Positions 55,265 to 62,906 of a stretch of 64,000 nucleotides of DNA are shown here, in pieces. The position numbers were made by a program, and so were the translations under genes. Origin of the DNA: Rhodobacteraceae bacterium EhC02 (GTDB lineage: Bacteria; Pseudomonadota; Alphaproteobacteria; Rhodobacterales; Rhodobacteraceae); contig LXYH01000023.1 in NCBI GenBank assembly GCA_001650895.1, positions 248,001 through 312,000 of the forward strand, given 5' to 3'. The notes under the pieces are model-generated. The model ran no database searches, was not told the DNA's origin, and saw only the letters and a program-made list of their open reading frames with translations. The stretch's first letter is position 1. Every line of letters begins with the position of its first letter.

Positions 55265-56950
55265 TCAATCCAGCAGGCGCCGGGCGATGACCTGGGCCTG
55301 GATTTCAGCCGCGCCTTCGAAGATGTTCAGGATGCGGGCATCGCACAGGATGCGGCTGATCTTGTATTCCAGCGCGAAACCGTTGCCACCATGGATCTGC
55401 AGCCCGTTGTCGGCGGCGGCCCATGCGACGCGCGCACCAAGCAGCTTGGCCATCCCGGCCTCGAGGTCGCAGCGGCGATCGTTGTCCTTCTCGAAGGCCG
55501 AGAAATAGGTCAGCTGACGTGCGACCATGATTTCCACAGCCATCATCGCCAGTTTGCCGGATACGCGGGGGAAGTTGATCAGCGACTTGCCGAACTGCTT
55601 GCGGTCGATGGCGTATTGCATCGACACATCCAGTGCGGCCTGTGCCACGCCCACGGCGCGGGCAGCGGTCTGGATGCGGGCGGATTCGAAGGTCTGCATC
55701 AACTGCTTGAAGCCCTTGCCTTCCTCGCCGCCCAGCAGGTTCTCGCCCTTCACATGGAAGTTGTCGAAGCCAAGCTCGTATTCCTTCATGCCGCGGTAGC
55801 CCAGCACCTCGATCTCGCCACCGGTCATGCCGGGTGTGGGGAAGGGCGCCTCGTCCGTGCCGGGGGTCTTTTCGGCCAAGAACATCGACAGGCCGCGATG
55901 GTCGGTGCTGGACGGGTCTGTGCGGGCCAGCAGGGTCATCACATGGGTGCGCGCGGCATGGGTGATCCAGGTCTTGTTGCCGGTGATGCGATAGTCATCG
56001 CCATCCTTGACGGCGCGGGTGCGCAGGCTGCCCAGGTCCGAGCCGGTGTTCGGTTCGGTGAACACAGCTGTCGGCAGGATCTCGGCACTGGCAAGGCCGG
56101 GAAGCCATTTCTGCTTCTGTTCCTCGGTACCGCCGCAAAGGATCAGCTCGGCCGCGATTTCGGACCGGGTGCCAAGGCTGCCCACGCCGATATATCCGCG
56201 CGAAAGTTCTTCGGAGACAACGGCCATCGAGGCCTTGGACAGGCCGAAGCCGCCGTATTCCTCGGGGATCGTCAAGCCGAACACGCCCATTTCGGCCAGT
56301 TCGGTGATGATCTCCATCGGGATCAGTTCGTCCTTGAGGTGCCATTCATGGGCGAAGGGCTCGACCTTTTCGATGGCGAAGCGGCGGAACTGCTCGCGGA
56401 TCATCTCGAGCTCGTCCTCAAGGCCCGAGGCGCCCACGGTGATATTGGCCGCCTGTTCCTGCATCAGTTCGACAAGCCGGGTGCGGGCCGCCTGTGTGTT
56501 TCCGCCCTGGATCAGGGCCATCACGGCCGGATCGGACAGGCCGCGCGCATCATCCGCCGACAGGCCCAGATCCTGCAGGCGCACGACTTCGCCCTGGTTC
56601 ATCTGGATGCCGCCTGCGATCTGGGACAGGTATTCGCCGAAAGCGATCTGCTGGATCAGCTGCTCGACCTCGCCGAACTTGCCCTCTGAGGTCAGGTGTT
56701 CGGCCCATTTCTGCATCTGGCGCAGGGATTCCACATAAGTGGCCAGCCATGCCAGCCCATGGGCGGCGGTCTGTTCTGCTTCGATCAAGGCGCCAGAGAC
56801 CTTGCCGCCTTCGGTGACGCGGGCGCGCACGCGATCCTTGGCCTTGTCGAACAGCTTTTCGACAGGGGCCAGGGCCGCACCGGTGTGCGACAGCAGGTCT
56901 GGCAGAATCACCGCATGGGTCATTGCAATATCTTGTCCGTCATGGGCCAT
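55265..56950 (-). CDS. mcd: (2S)-methylsuccinyl-CoA dehydrogenase
   Basis: A 561-residue flavin acyl-CoA dehydrogenase with a roughly 170-residue N-terminal extension (starting MAHDGQDIAMTHAVILPDLL). The length and extension are what distinguish Mcd from ordinary 380-400 aa family members. Conserved stretches include PTAVFTEPNTGSDLGSLRTRA, GNKTWITHAARTHVM, and GLQIHGGNGFALEYKISRILCDARI near the C-terminus. It oxidises methylsuccinyl-CoA to mesaconyl-CoA in the ethylmalonyl-CoA pathway for acetate assimilation. Start: ATG 56950 with AAAGGA upstream. A strong terminator lies downstream. Confidence 0.88.
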   Translation of the reverse strand: MAHDGQDIAMTHAVILPDLLSHTGAALAPVEKLFDKAKDRVRARVTEGGKVSGALIEAEQTAAHGLAWLATYVESLRQMQKWAEHLTSEGKFGEVEQLIQQIAFGEYLSQIAGGIQMNQGEVVRLQDLGLSADDARGLSDPAVMALIQGGNTQAARTRLVELMQEQAANITVGASGLEDELEMIREQFRRFAIEKVEPFAHEWHLKDELIPMEIITELAEMGVFGLTIPEEYGGFGLSKASMAVVSEELSRGYIGVGSLGTRSEIAAELILCGGTEEQKQKWLPGLASAEILPTAVFTEPNTGSDLGSLRTRAVKDGDDYRITGNKTWITHAARTHVMTLLARTDPSSTDHRGLSMFLAEKTPGTDEAPFPTPGMTGGEIEVLGYRGMKEYELGFDNFHVKGENLLGGEEGKGFKQLMQTFESARIQTAARAVGVAQAALDVSMQYAIDRKQFGKSLINFPRVSGKLAMMAVEIMVARQLTYFSAFEKDNDRRCDLEAGMAKLLGARVAWAAADNGLQIHGGNGFALEYKISRILCDARILNIFEGAAEIQAQVIARRLLD

Positions 56951-57107
56951 GAATCACATCCTTTTTTACTTTGGTCCCGTCCTAGCCATTTCGCAGTTGC
57001 AGCGCAACAAAAATACCCAGAAAGGCCATTGGGATAACTGAAAGTTGCGCATTGAATTATTGCGCTGCGGCACTAGCGGCCGTCGCTGCGCATGGTATGA
57101 GAGGCGG

Positions 57108-57878
57108 ATGAGCAGCATCCTGTCCTTCATGTCACCGGAAATACTCGGCTTTGCCGTTCTGGTCGCCCTTCTTGCGGGTGTCGTCAAGGGCATGGTCGGC
57201 TTCGCCATGCCGATGATCATGATTTCCTTGCTTGGCTCATTTGTCGCACCGGATGTGGCGCTGGCGGGTCTGATCCTTCCGACGCTGGTGACGAACGGGA
57301 TGCAGGCCTTGCGCCAAGGTTGGGGGCAGGCCTGGGTCTCGATCAAGAAGTTCCGCCTGTTCATGCTGATCGGGTTGGTGGCCATGCTGATCAGCGCGCA
57401 ATTGGTGCGGATCCTGCCGCAAGAGACGCTTTTGCTGATGATCGGCCTGCCTGTGGTTCTGTTCTGCGCAGTGCAGCTTATGGGTGTAATGCTGCGTCTG
57501 CCAAATCGCGGCCGGGCCTGGATCGAAGGCGCGATCGGCGGTTTTGCCGGTTTTATCGGCGGGTTTTCAGGGGTCTGGGGCCCGCCTACGGTCATGTATC
57601 TTACGGCGCTCGAGACGCCCAAGGTTGAACAGATGCGTGTTCAGGGCGTGATCTATGGCCTTGGTGCCATTGCACTTTTCGGGGCACATGTCGGGTCGGG
57701 CGTGATGCGGGCCGAAACCCTGCCGTTTTCGGCGGCCATGGTCGTGCCTGCCGTGCTGGGCACCTGGATTGGCTTCCAGATCCAGGACCGCATCGATCAG
57801 CGCGCCTTTCGCAAGGCGACGCTGGCGGTTCTCTTGATTGCAGGCCTGAATTTGGTAAGGCGCGGCCTGATGGGGTGA
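57108..57878 (+). CDS. TauE/SafE (TSUP) family membrane permease
   Basis: A 256-residue membrane protein with about eight hydrophobic helices. LLAGVVKGMVGFAMPMIMISLL and FAGFIGGFSGVWGPPTVMYLTAL are the two repeated TSUP motifs. The family exports sulfite, sulfoacetate or related organic anions, but the local context does not show which. ATG 57108 has GAGAGGCGG upstream. Divergent from mcd. Confidence 0.88.
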   Translation: MSSILSFMSPEILGFAVLVALLAGVVKGMVGFAMPMIMISLLGSFVAPDVALAGLILPTLVTNGMQALRQGWGQAWVSIKKFRLFMLIGLVAMLISAQLVRILPQETLLLMIGLPVVLFCAVQLMGVMLRLPNRGRAWIEGAIGGFAGFIGGFSGVWGPPTVMYLTALETPKVEQMRVQGVIYGLGAIALFGAHVGSGVMRAETLPFSAAMVVPAVLGTWIGFQIQDRIDQRAFRKATLAVLLIAGLNLVRRGLMG

Positions 57879-57919
57879 TCCCCCGACGCCGCGCCCTTGA
57901 GACTGTGGGATTGCCTTGT

Positions 57920-58297
57920 TCAGCGCGCGGCGCTGCTGCGCGGCTCTGAGGATTGGCTATTGGCGATCTCGGTGATGAAGCTGCGGATCTGACCCCGCAG
58001 GCGATCATCCTTGATGCGCGTCAGCATGGAGGCAATCTTGGTTGCTTCCTCATCAAGAATCTGCGGAGATGCCGAACCGCTTTCCAGCCCGTCGAAGAAG
58101 TACGAGGGCGCGACTTTCAGGATATGTGACAGTTCGAACAGTTTGCTCGCAGAGATGCGGTTACGGCCAAGTTCGTATTTCTGGACTTGCTGAAACGATA
58201 TGTTCAAGCCATCGGCAACGTCGGTCTGTGTCATCCCGCGCAGGATGCGCAGCTGCTTCAACTTTTGACCAACGTGAACGTCTACCGGATGTGACAT
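57920..58297 (-). CDS. XRE-family transcriptional regulator
   Basis: A 125-residue protein. The HTH is GQKLKQLRILRGMTQTDVADGLNISFQQVQKYELGRNRISASKLFEL, a classical Xre/Cro fold. The C-terminal tail (IASMLTRIKDDRLRGQIRSFITEIA) is a short amphipathic helix, perhaps for oligomers. No metabolite domain is present. An inverted repeat at 58304-58329, seven bases upstream of its start, may be its own operator. It resembles SinR-like regulators common in Rhodobacterales. Confidence 0.9.
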   Translation of the reverse strand: MSHPVDVHVGQKLKQLRILRGMTQTDVADGLNISFQQVQKYELGRNRISASKLFELSHILKVAPSYFFDGLESGSASPQILDEEATKIASMLTRIKDDRLRGQIRSFITEIANSQSSEPRSSAAR

Positions 58298-58303
58298 GGT
58301 ATA

Positions 58304-58329
58304 CTCTCATATATTTCTACTATTGAGAG
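58304..58329. promoter_or_regulatory. Inverted repeat upstream of the XRE regulator
   Basis: CTCTCA (58304-58309) and TGAGAG (58324-58329) flank a 14-base AT-rich centre. Likely an operator for the adjacent XRE protein; inferred. The region up to 58545 is unusually AT-rich and should hold promoters for both divergent genes. Confidence 0.4.
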
Positions 58330-58545
58330 AATGGCGCAACCGTCGAATCAATCAACTTGTTAGTTTTTTACGCTTTGCTGTGATCAATAATGAAGAAATT
58401 GACATAAATTATTCGCCACTGTATGATCCATATAGCGTTAATGGGTTATAAATTTACAGTCCTTCGTCGATCTTCCAAACTGCCACTGGTTCCCAAGGCA
58501 ATGTGTTGTGTGATCATGTGACGAGCCTGTTCAGGGGCGAGCAAG

Positions 58546-59430
58546 GTGAAACAGCAAAGTAATCAATCCCTTCTCTTCGAGATGCTGCGATCCTTCGTCA
58601 CCCTCGCAGATACTTTGAACGTGTCGCGTGCCGTGAATGAGCTGGGTGTCACGCGCCAGACGCTGCGGCGTCATATCGAGCTGCTGGAAGAGGCGCGGGG
58701 CAAGCCGCTCTTCTACCTCGAGGATCGGCAATACCATCTGACAGAGGACGGCCAGTGCGCCGTGCACGAAGCGCGCAGCCTGCTGGCGCGCGGGCGTGCC
58801 TGGCTGGACGGGCAGGCGGGCCATCGCGAAGGGCTGTTCAATTTCTCGTTCAACCGCGAGGACGGGTATTACTATCATTTGCAGCAGCACCCCATTTCGC
58901 GGATCTGGACGCATGAGGGGCCGATCCTGCGGGAAACGATCAAGTCATGGGCGCTGTCCGAAGGGCAGATCGAGCATCCCGCCTTCCAGTCGGTGCGCCC
59001 GCATGCGCTTGTGTTCAGGTATATCGACAATTACTGGCTTTGCGCCGAGGTGGGCGAGCGTTCCGATTTTGCCCATTGGTACGGCTGGAGCTGGGCGCGC
59101 AGCAGCGTCGGATTGAAGATAGACGGCCTGCCCGGTGCAGGCCGCTTTAATTTTTCCGCCGCGCAATCCTATGACGAATTGCGCGCGACGCAGGGGTTGC
59201 GTCTGGATCACGTTGCAACGCAGATGCCGCATGGGCCCGAAGACAAGATGCGCCCGATCTGCTTTGCGCGACTTCTGCTGGGCAGCCGCTTTCCCGATGG
59301 CAGCTTTGCGATGATCTCGATGGTGGATCGGACCAGCCAGATCGACATTCCCGGACTCGATCCGCGGCTTGTCGAAGCGGCGAACGGGATTGAGACAGTG
59401 GCGCATGAAATTGTGAGCCGCCGCGCATAA
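58546..59430 (+). CDS. LysR-type HTH regulator with an unfamiliar C-terminal domain
   Basis: A 294-residue protein. Residues 10-70 form a LysR-like HTH (LRSFVTLADTLNVSRAVNELGVTRQTLRRHIELLEEARG, then YHLTEDGQCAV). The remainder does not read like a LysR substrate-binding domain: it contains REDGYYYHLQQHPISRIW, NYWLCAEVGERSDFAHWYGWSWARSS, and a late CFARLLLGSRFPDGSFAMISMV. The GTG start at 58546 has GGGGCGAG upstream. I do not recognise the effector domain. It is divergent from the XRE gene and 70 bases before a GNAT-like gene. Confidence 0.75.
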   Translation: MKQQSNQSLLFEMLRSFVTLADTLNVSRAVNELGVTRQTLRRHIELLEEARGKPLFYLEDRQYHLTEDGQCAVHEARSLLARGRAWLDGQAGHREGLFNFSFNREDGYYYHLQQHPISRIWTHEGPILRETIKSWALSEGQIEHPAFQSVRPHALVFRYIDNYWLCAEVGERSDFAHWYGWSWARSSVGLKIDGLPGAGRFNFSAAQSYDELRATQGLRLDHVATQMPHGPEDKMRPICFARLLLGSRFPDGSFAMISMVDRTSQIDIPGLDPRLVEAANGIETVAHEIVSRRA

Positions 59431-59500
59431 CGTATGCGTGAATACTGTCGGATAGTTTACAATCCTTGGTGGGCCTTTAACCACCAGGGAGTTCCCTTGC

Positions 59501-60208
59501 ATGTCGATACATGATGTTTTTTTGCGTTGGCCGTTGCTTTCTGAAGCGGCAGAAATCCTGCGAGAGCAGAAAATGATCGTGACCATCGGTCACGATTTTG
59601 ACGAGTACCGGAAGATCGTCACTGCGGGTCGACCCCATCAGCCGGTCAGCCTTCCTTTCAATGCAGATTTGCATAACCTTTCAAAAACAAATGCATTTTG
59701 GGTGTGCGGCCATACCGTACAAGGACAGTTGGCCCATACTCAGGCGGTGCGGTTGGTGGATGTGGGGGAGCAATCGCTCGGGGGCTATCTTCGGCGTTCG
59801 TTCCGTGACTTCCCGCCTGCCGGTGTGCCTTTGGATATGACGGCGTCGCGCTATCGCGCAGGGCCAGGGGCCCGGCGAATCAAGGGGCGGCTTTGCTACC
59901 ATGGCGAGATGTGGATTGATGAGGATGCGGGAAGTTATCGTGGCCGCGGGATGTCCTCGGTGCTGTCGCGGCTTGGATTTGCCATTGCGCTGCGCGATCT
60001 GAACCCCGACTTCATCTTTGCCTTCATGATCCGGTCGGTCGCCTTCAAGGGTTTGGCGGAACGGGCCGGATTCATGCATACCGAGCCTGCGTCGCTGTCA
60101 TGGAAGCTGCGCGACAAGGATCGCGCGATCGAAGCCTTCACGGCCTACCTGTCGCGCGAAGACCTGCGATATCTGCTGCGGCTGCCGCTGGAAGAACTGG
60201 TGTCCTGA
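59501..60208 (+). CDS. GNAT-like protein of unknown function
   Basis: A 235-residue soluble protein. The middle third, RLCYHGEMWIDEDAGSYRGR followed by GMSSVLSRLGFAIALRD, has the beta-strand, RGRGM loop and helix expected of the acetyl-CoA site of GNAT acyltransferases, and VAFKGLAERAGFMHTEPASL resembles the family's final strands. The N-terminal 120 residues are not recognised. It shows no AHL-synthase (LuxI) motifs, although a LuxR-type gene lies 1.9 kb away. It may be regulated by the LysR-type protein just upstream. Confidence 0.55.
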   Translation: MSIHDVFLRWPLLSEAAEILREQKMIVTIGHDFDEYRKIVTAGRPHQPVSLPFNADLHNLSKTNAFWVCGHTVQGQLAHTQAVRLVDVGEQSLGGYLRRSFRDFPPAGVPLDMTASRYRAGPGARRIKGRLCYHGEMWIDEDAGSYRGRGMSSVLSRLGFAIALRDLNPDFIFAFMIRSVAFKGLAERAGFMHTEPASLSWKLRDKDRAIEAFTAYLSREDLRYLLRLPLEELVS

Positions 60209-60227
60209 GCGGCTGTCGGTGACCGGC

Positions 60228-60416
60228 TCACAGGTCGTTCCGGTATTGGTCGATCAGTTGATTGACCCTTTCCGGATCGTCCAGGGCATGTGCCAGGGCA
60301 AGCACCAGCTTGGCCAGATAGACCGGGGTGGCGGATTGGCCCGCTGTCGCTTCGGTCGCGTCGATGGCCTTGGCCAGTGCTTCGTAAACGGTTTCGATCC
60401 GGGAATGCGTTGTCAT
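60228..60416 (-). CDS. DUF2783 domain protein
   Basis: A 62-residue acidic, helical protein (MTTHSRIETVYEALAKAIDA...RVNQLIDQYRNDL). Small proteins of this family (DUF2783) regularly follow FAD-dependent aromatic monooxygenase genes. Its start codon overlaps the end of the upstream monooxygenase gene by four bases (60413-60416), a sign of translational coupling. Function unknown; a helper or accessory role for the oxygenase is inferred from the pairing alone. Confidence 0.8.
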   Translation of the reverse strand: MTTHSRIETVYEALAKAIDATEATAGQSATPVYLAKLVLALAHALDDPERVNQLIDQYRNDL

Positions 60417-62029
60417 GTCCTGGCCCTCTGTCTTGCGGTCACGTGATCCATGGCGGCTTGAACTTCGTTGTCTGAGGGGATGCCGCGCCACCGCGCCGCG
60501 ATATGCAGATCGGGGCGGATCAACCAGGCGCTGCCCGCTGTCGCGCCAAGCGTGACGGCGGCATTGTCCAAGGGATCGAGCGCAAGAACAGACAGGTCCG
60601 GGCCGCCGGTCAGCGCAGGCGCATCGCCGAAGCACAGCAGGGTAAAGCCATGTCCCAGCCTGTCCGTCAGGAAATCGCCCTGGGCCAGCGAGGCCGAGGG
60701 GATGACGGCGCCGGGCACCGGGCCGCTTGTGCCTGCCTGGTCATCCTTCAGGGTCGCAGGGCTGTCCGCATAGGTGTAGGGCTGCATCTGGCGCGGATTG
60801 GCCAACTGCCCTGCCCATTCTTCCTGCAGTGCCAATGACAGGGCCGCATCGCGCAGGATCTGCCAGCCACGGGTGGGGGGCGTCATGAAGCGCGTGCTTT
60901 TGGTTGCGTTGGCAAAGACATCCAGCGTCGCGCCGCGCCGTTCGGGCGTATAGCTGTCCAGCAGCCCTTCGCCTGCGCGACCGGTCAGGACCCAGCCCAG
61001 TTTCCAGCCGATGTTCTGTGCGTCGGCCAGACCGTTGTTCAGCCCGCGCACCCCGAAGATCGGCACGATATGGGCGCTGTCACCGACAAAAAAGATGCGC
61101 CCGTCGCGGTAGTCGTCCAGGGCAAGGGTATTGGCGGAATAGACGCTCCACCATTCAAGCTCCCATTGGCCTTCGTGCCCGATGTCCTTGAGAACGGCAG
61201 AGACGCTGGCGCGCACTGTGTCCTCGCGCATGGCCTCTTCAGCAGTTTCGCCGTCGCGAAGTTGATAGTCGATGCGCCAGATGTTGTCGGGTTGGCGATG
61301 GATCAGGACCGTGCCGCCCGGACGGCAGGCGGGGTCGAACAGCGCCCGGCGGATGGTGGGATAATCGTGATCCATCTGCACATCGGCAATGACATAGCGC
61401 CCCTCGTAATTCTCGCCCTTCAGGCGCAGGCCCCGCATCGCGCGGATGGGCGAGCGGGCACCATCGGCGGCCAAAAGCCAATCGGCGGTCAGGCTATAGT
61501 CGCCGCCAGGGTCGCGCAGCGTCAGCGCCACACCATCGCCTAGGTCGCGGACATCCGTTACCTCGGTCTGCCAGCGCGTTTCGATCAGGGGATGGGCGGC
61601 AACCGCCTGCCATAGAAATGCTTCGATATACTGCTGTTGCAGATTGTACATCGGCCGGAACTTTTCCTCCGGGCTGTCGGGCATGTGGAATTCAAGGATC
61701 TGGCGGCCGCGATAGAAGCTGCGGCCCATGGTCCAACCAAGCGCCTTTTCCAGAAACGGCGGCAGCGCGCCGATCCGTTCGAGGATGTGAAAGCTGGACC
61801 GCGCGATGCAGATGGCGCGGCTGCCATCGTTGAACGTGTCCTTGCGATCCACCAGCAGGACCGGCACGCCTTCTGCGGCAAGGGTCAGGGCGGCGGTCAT
61901 GCCGATCGGGCCGGCACCGGCCACGATAACCCTGTGGCGACCCTGCCGCGCCGCTTCCGGACCCGGTGCGTCAAACTGCGGATAGGTGAAGTAAAGCGAG
62001 TCTGTCGCGTTGCGCCCTGCCGGTCTCAT
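60413..62029 (-). CDS. FAD-dependent aromatic monooxygenase (MhpA/phenol hydroxylase-like)
   Basis: A 538-residue flavoprotein. The FAD dinucleotide site is RVIVAGAGPIGMTAALTLAAEG, followed by ARSSFHILERIG, the DG motif LLAADGARSPIRAM and the GD motif IFFVGDSAHIVPIFGVRGLNNG. The C-terminal part has a thioredoxin-like tail, as in phenol hydroxylases. It should hydroxylate a phenolic or (hydroxyphenyl)propionate-type substrate using NAD(P)H and oxygen. ATG 62029 was preferred over a longer frame that crosses the luxR promoter. It is divergent from a LuxR-type regulator. Confidence 0.88.
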   Translation of the reverse strand: MRPAGRNATDSLYFTYPQFDAPGPEAARQGRHRVIVAGAGPIGMTAALTLAAEGVPVLLVDRKDTFNDGSRAICIARSSFHILERIGALPPFLEKALGWTMGRSFYRGRQILEFHMPDSPEEKFRPMYNLQQQYIEAFLWQAVAAHPLIETRWQTEVTDVRDLGDGVALTLRDPGGDYSLTADWLLAADGARSPIRAMRGLRLKGENYEGRYVIADVQMDHDYPTIRRALFDPACRPGGTVLIHRQPDNIWRIDYQLRDGETAEEAMREDTVRASVSAVLKDIGHEGQWELEWWSVYSANTLALDDYRDGRIFFVGDSAHIVPIFGVRGLNNGLADAQNIGWKLGWVLTGRAGEGLLDSYTPERRGATLDVFANATKSTRFMTPPTRGWQILRDAALSLALQEEWAGQLANPRQMQPYTYADSPATLKDDQAGTSGPVPGAVIPSASLAQGDFLTDRLGHGFTLLCFGDAPALTGGPDLSVLALDPLDNAAVTLGATAGSAWLIRPDLHIAARWRGIPSDNEVQAAMDHVTARQRART

Positions 62030-62113
62030 GCGGGATATGATCCTTCTTGTGCCGATGTTGCTTGTAGCAAGTCTTTGTGTTGCATTCTGTCCTTCTTTTG
62101 ATGGGACAGGCCC

Positions 62114-62827
62114 GTGCGCGATCAAGACACCCCCGGCGACCTTCTGGATCATGTGAGCCAGTGCCTTGCCCTGCATGGCAGTCCGGATTTCGTTCCGGCC
62201 TGCCTGGATCTGATCGATGCGCTGGGCGCGGATCAGGTCATGATCTTCTCCTATGAGGCGGATCGCGCCGCATGTCTGATGGCGCGCAATTTCCGGCAGG
62301 TTCGCACCGGGCGGCGTCTGGCCGCTGATTACCTTGACGGATGGTTCCGGCAGGATCCGCTGTTCCTGCGGGCCTTGCAGCAGGTGGCGGGTCAGGTTGA
62401 TGTCCTGCGGATCGATCCGCAGGACAGTCCCATGGGCGCGGATTACCGTGCGCGGTTCTTCGACGATCCCGGCCTGGGCGGAAAGTTATCCATCCTCGCG
62501 GCGGGGGCAAACCTGCGTTTGGTGATCAACCTCTATCGCAGCGGCATCGAAAACTGGACGCCGCCCGCTGCGATCCTGCCGATCCTGGGGCGGCTGGCGC
62601 TGTTGCATTTCGAACGGCGCCGGGCAGGCGGTGTGCCTGACGCCCTGATGGCGTTGTCCGCACGGGAACGCGCGGTCTGCCTTGGGATGCTGGACGGCAA
62701 GAAGGCAGAGGTGATTGCCGATGACCTGGGTGTCGCCCCGACCAGCGTCGTGACCTATCGCAGGCGTGCCTATGACAAGCTTGGCATCTCATCACGCGGA
62801 GAGTTGTTTGCGATCTGCCGCACATGA
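62114..62827 (+). CDS. LuxR-family transcriptional regulator
   Basis: A 237-residue protein. The C-terminal HTH is ALSARERAVCLGMLDGKKAEVIADDLGVAPTSVVTYRRRAYDKLGISSRGELF. The N-terminal domain contains YLDGWFRQDPLFLRAL, which resembles the autoinducer-binding region of LuxR proteins but lacks an obvious full signal-pocket pattern. No luxI homologue is in the window, so it could be a LuxR solo responding to another ligand. The GTG start has GGGACAG upstream. It is divergent from the monooxygenase gene, which it may control. A terminator follows. Confidence 0.85.
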   Translation: MRDQDTPGDLLDHVSQCLALHGSPDFVPACLDLIDALGADQVMIFSYEADRAACLMARNFRQVRTGRRLAADYLDGWFRQDPLFLRALQQVAGQVDVLRIDPQDSPMGADYRARFFDDPGLGGKLSILAAGANLRLVINLYRSGIENWTPPAAILPILGRLALLHFERRRAGGVPDALMALSARERAVCLGMLDGKKAEVIADDLGVAPTSVVTYRRRAYDKLGISSRGELFAICRT

Positions 62828-62830
62828 AAA

Positions 62831-62862
62831 GACCCCGGTCATCGCTGGCCGGGGTCCTTGTT
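62831..62862 (+). terminator. Terminator after the LuxR-type gene
   Basis: GACCCCGG (62831-62838) pairs with CCGGGGTC (62849-62856), followed by CTTGTT. It also lies 45 bases past the pckA stop on the other strand. Confidence 0.75.
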
Positions 62863-62906
62863 CATGTTCGGATCGACCCTGCGGGCAAACCCTGCCGGTG
62901 AGAGGT

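Noticed and set aside
59501-60208. LuxI-type autoinducer synthase partner for the LuxR-type gene
   Set aside because: Conserved AHL-synthase residues and spacing are absent; only a loose GNAT resemblance remains.
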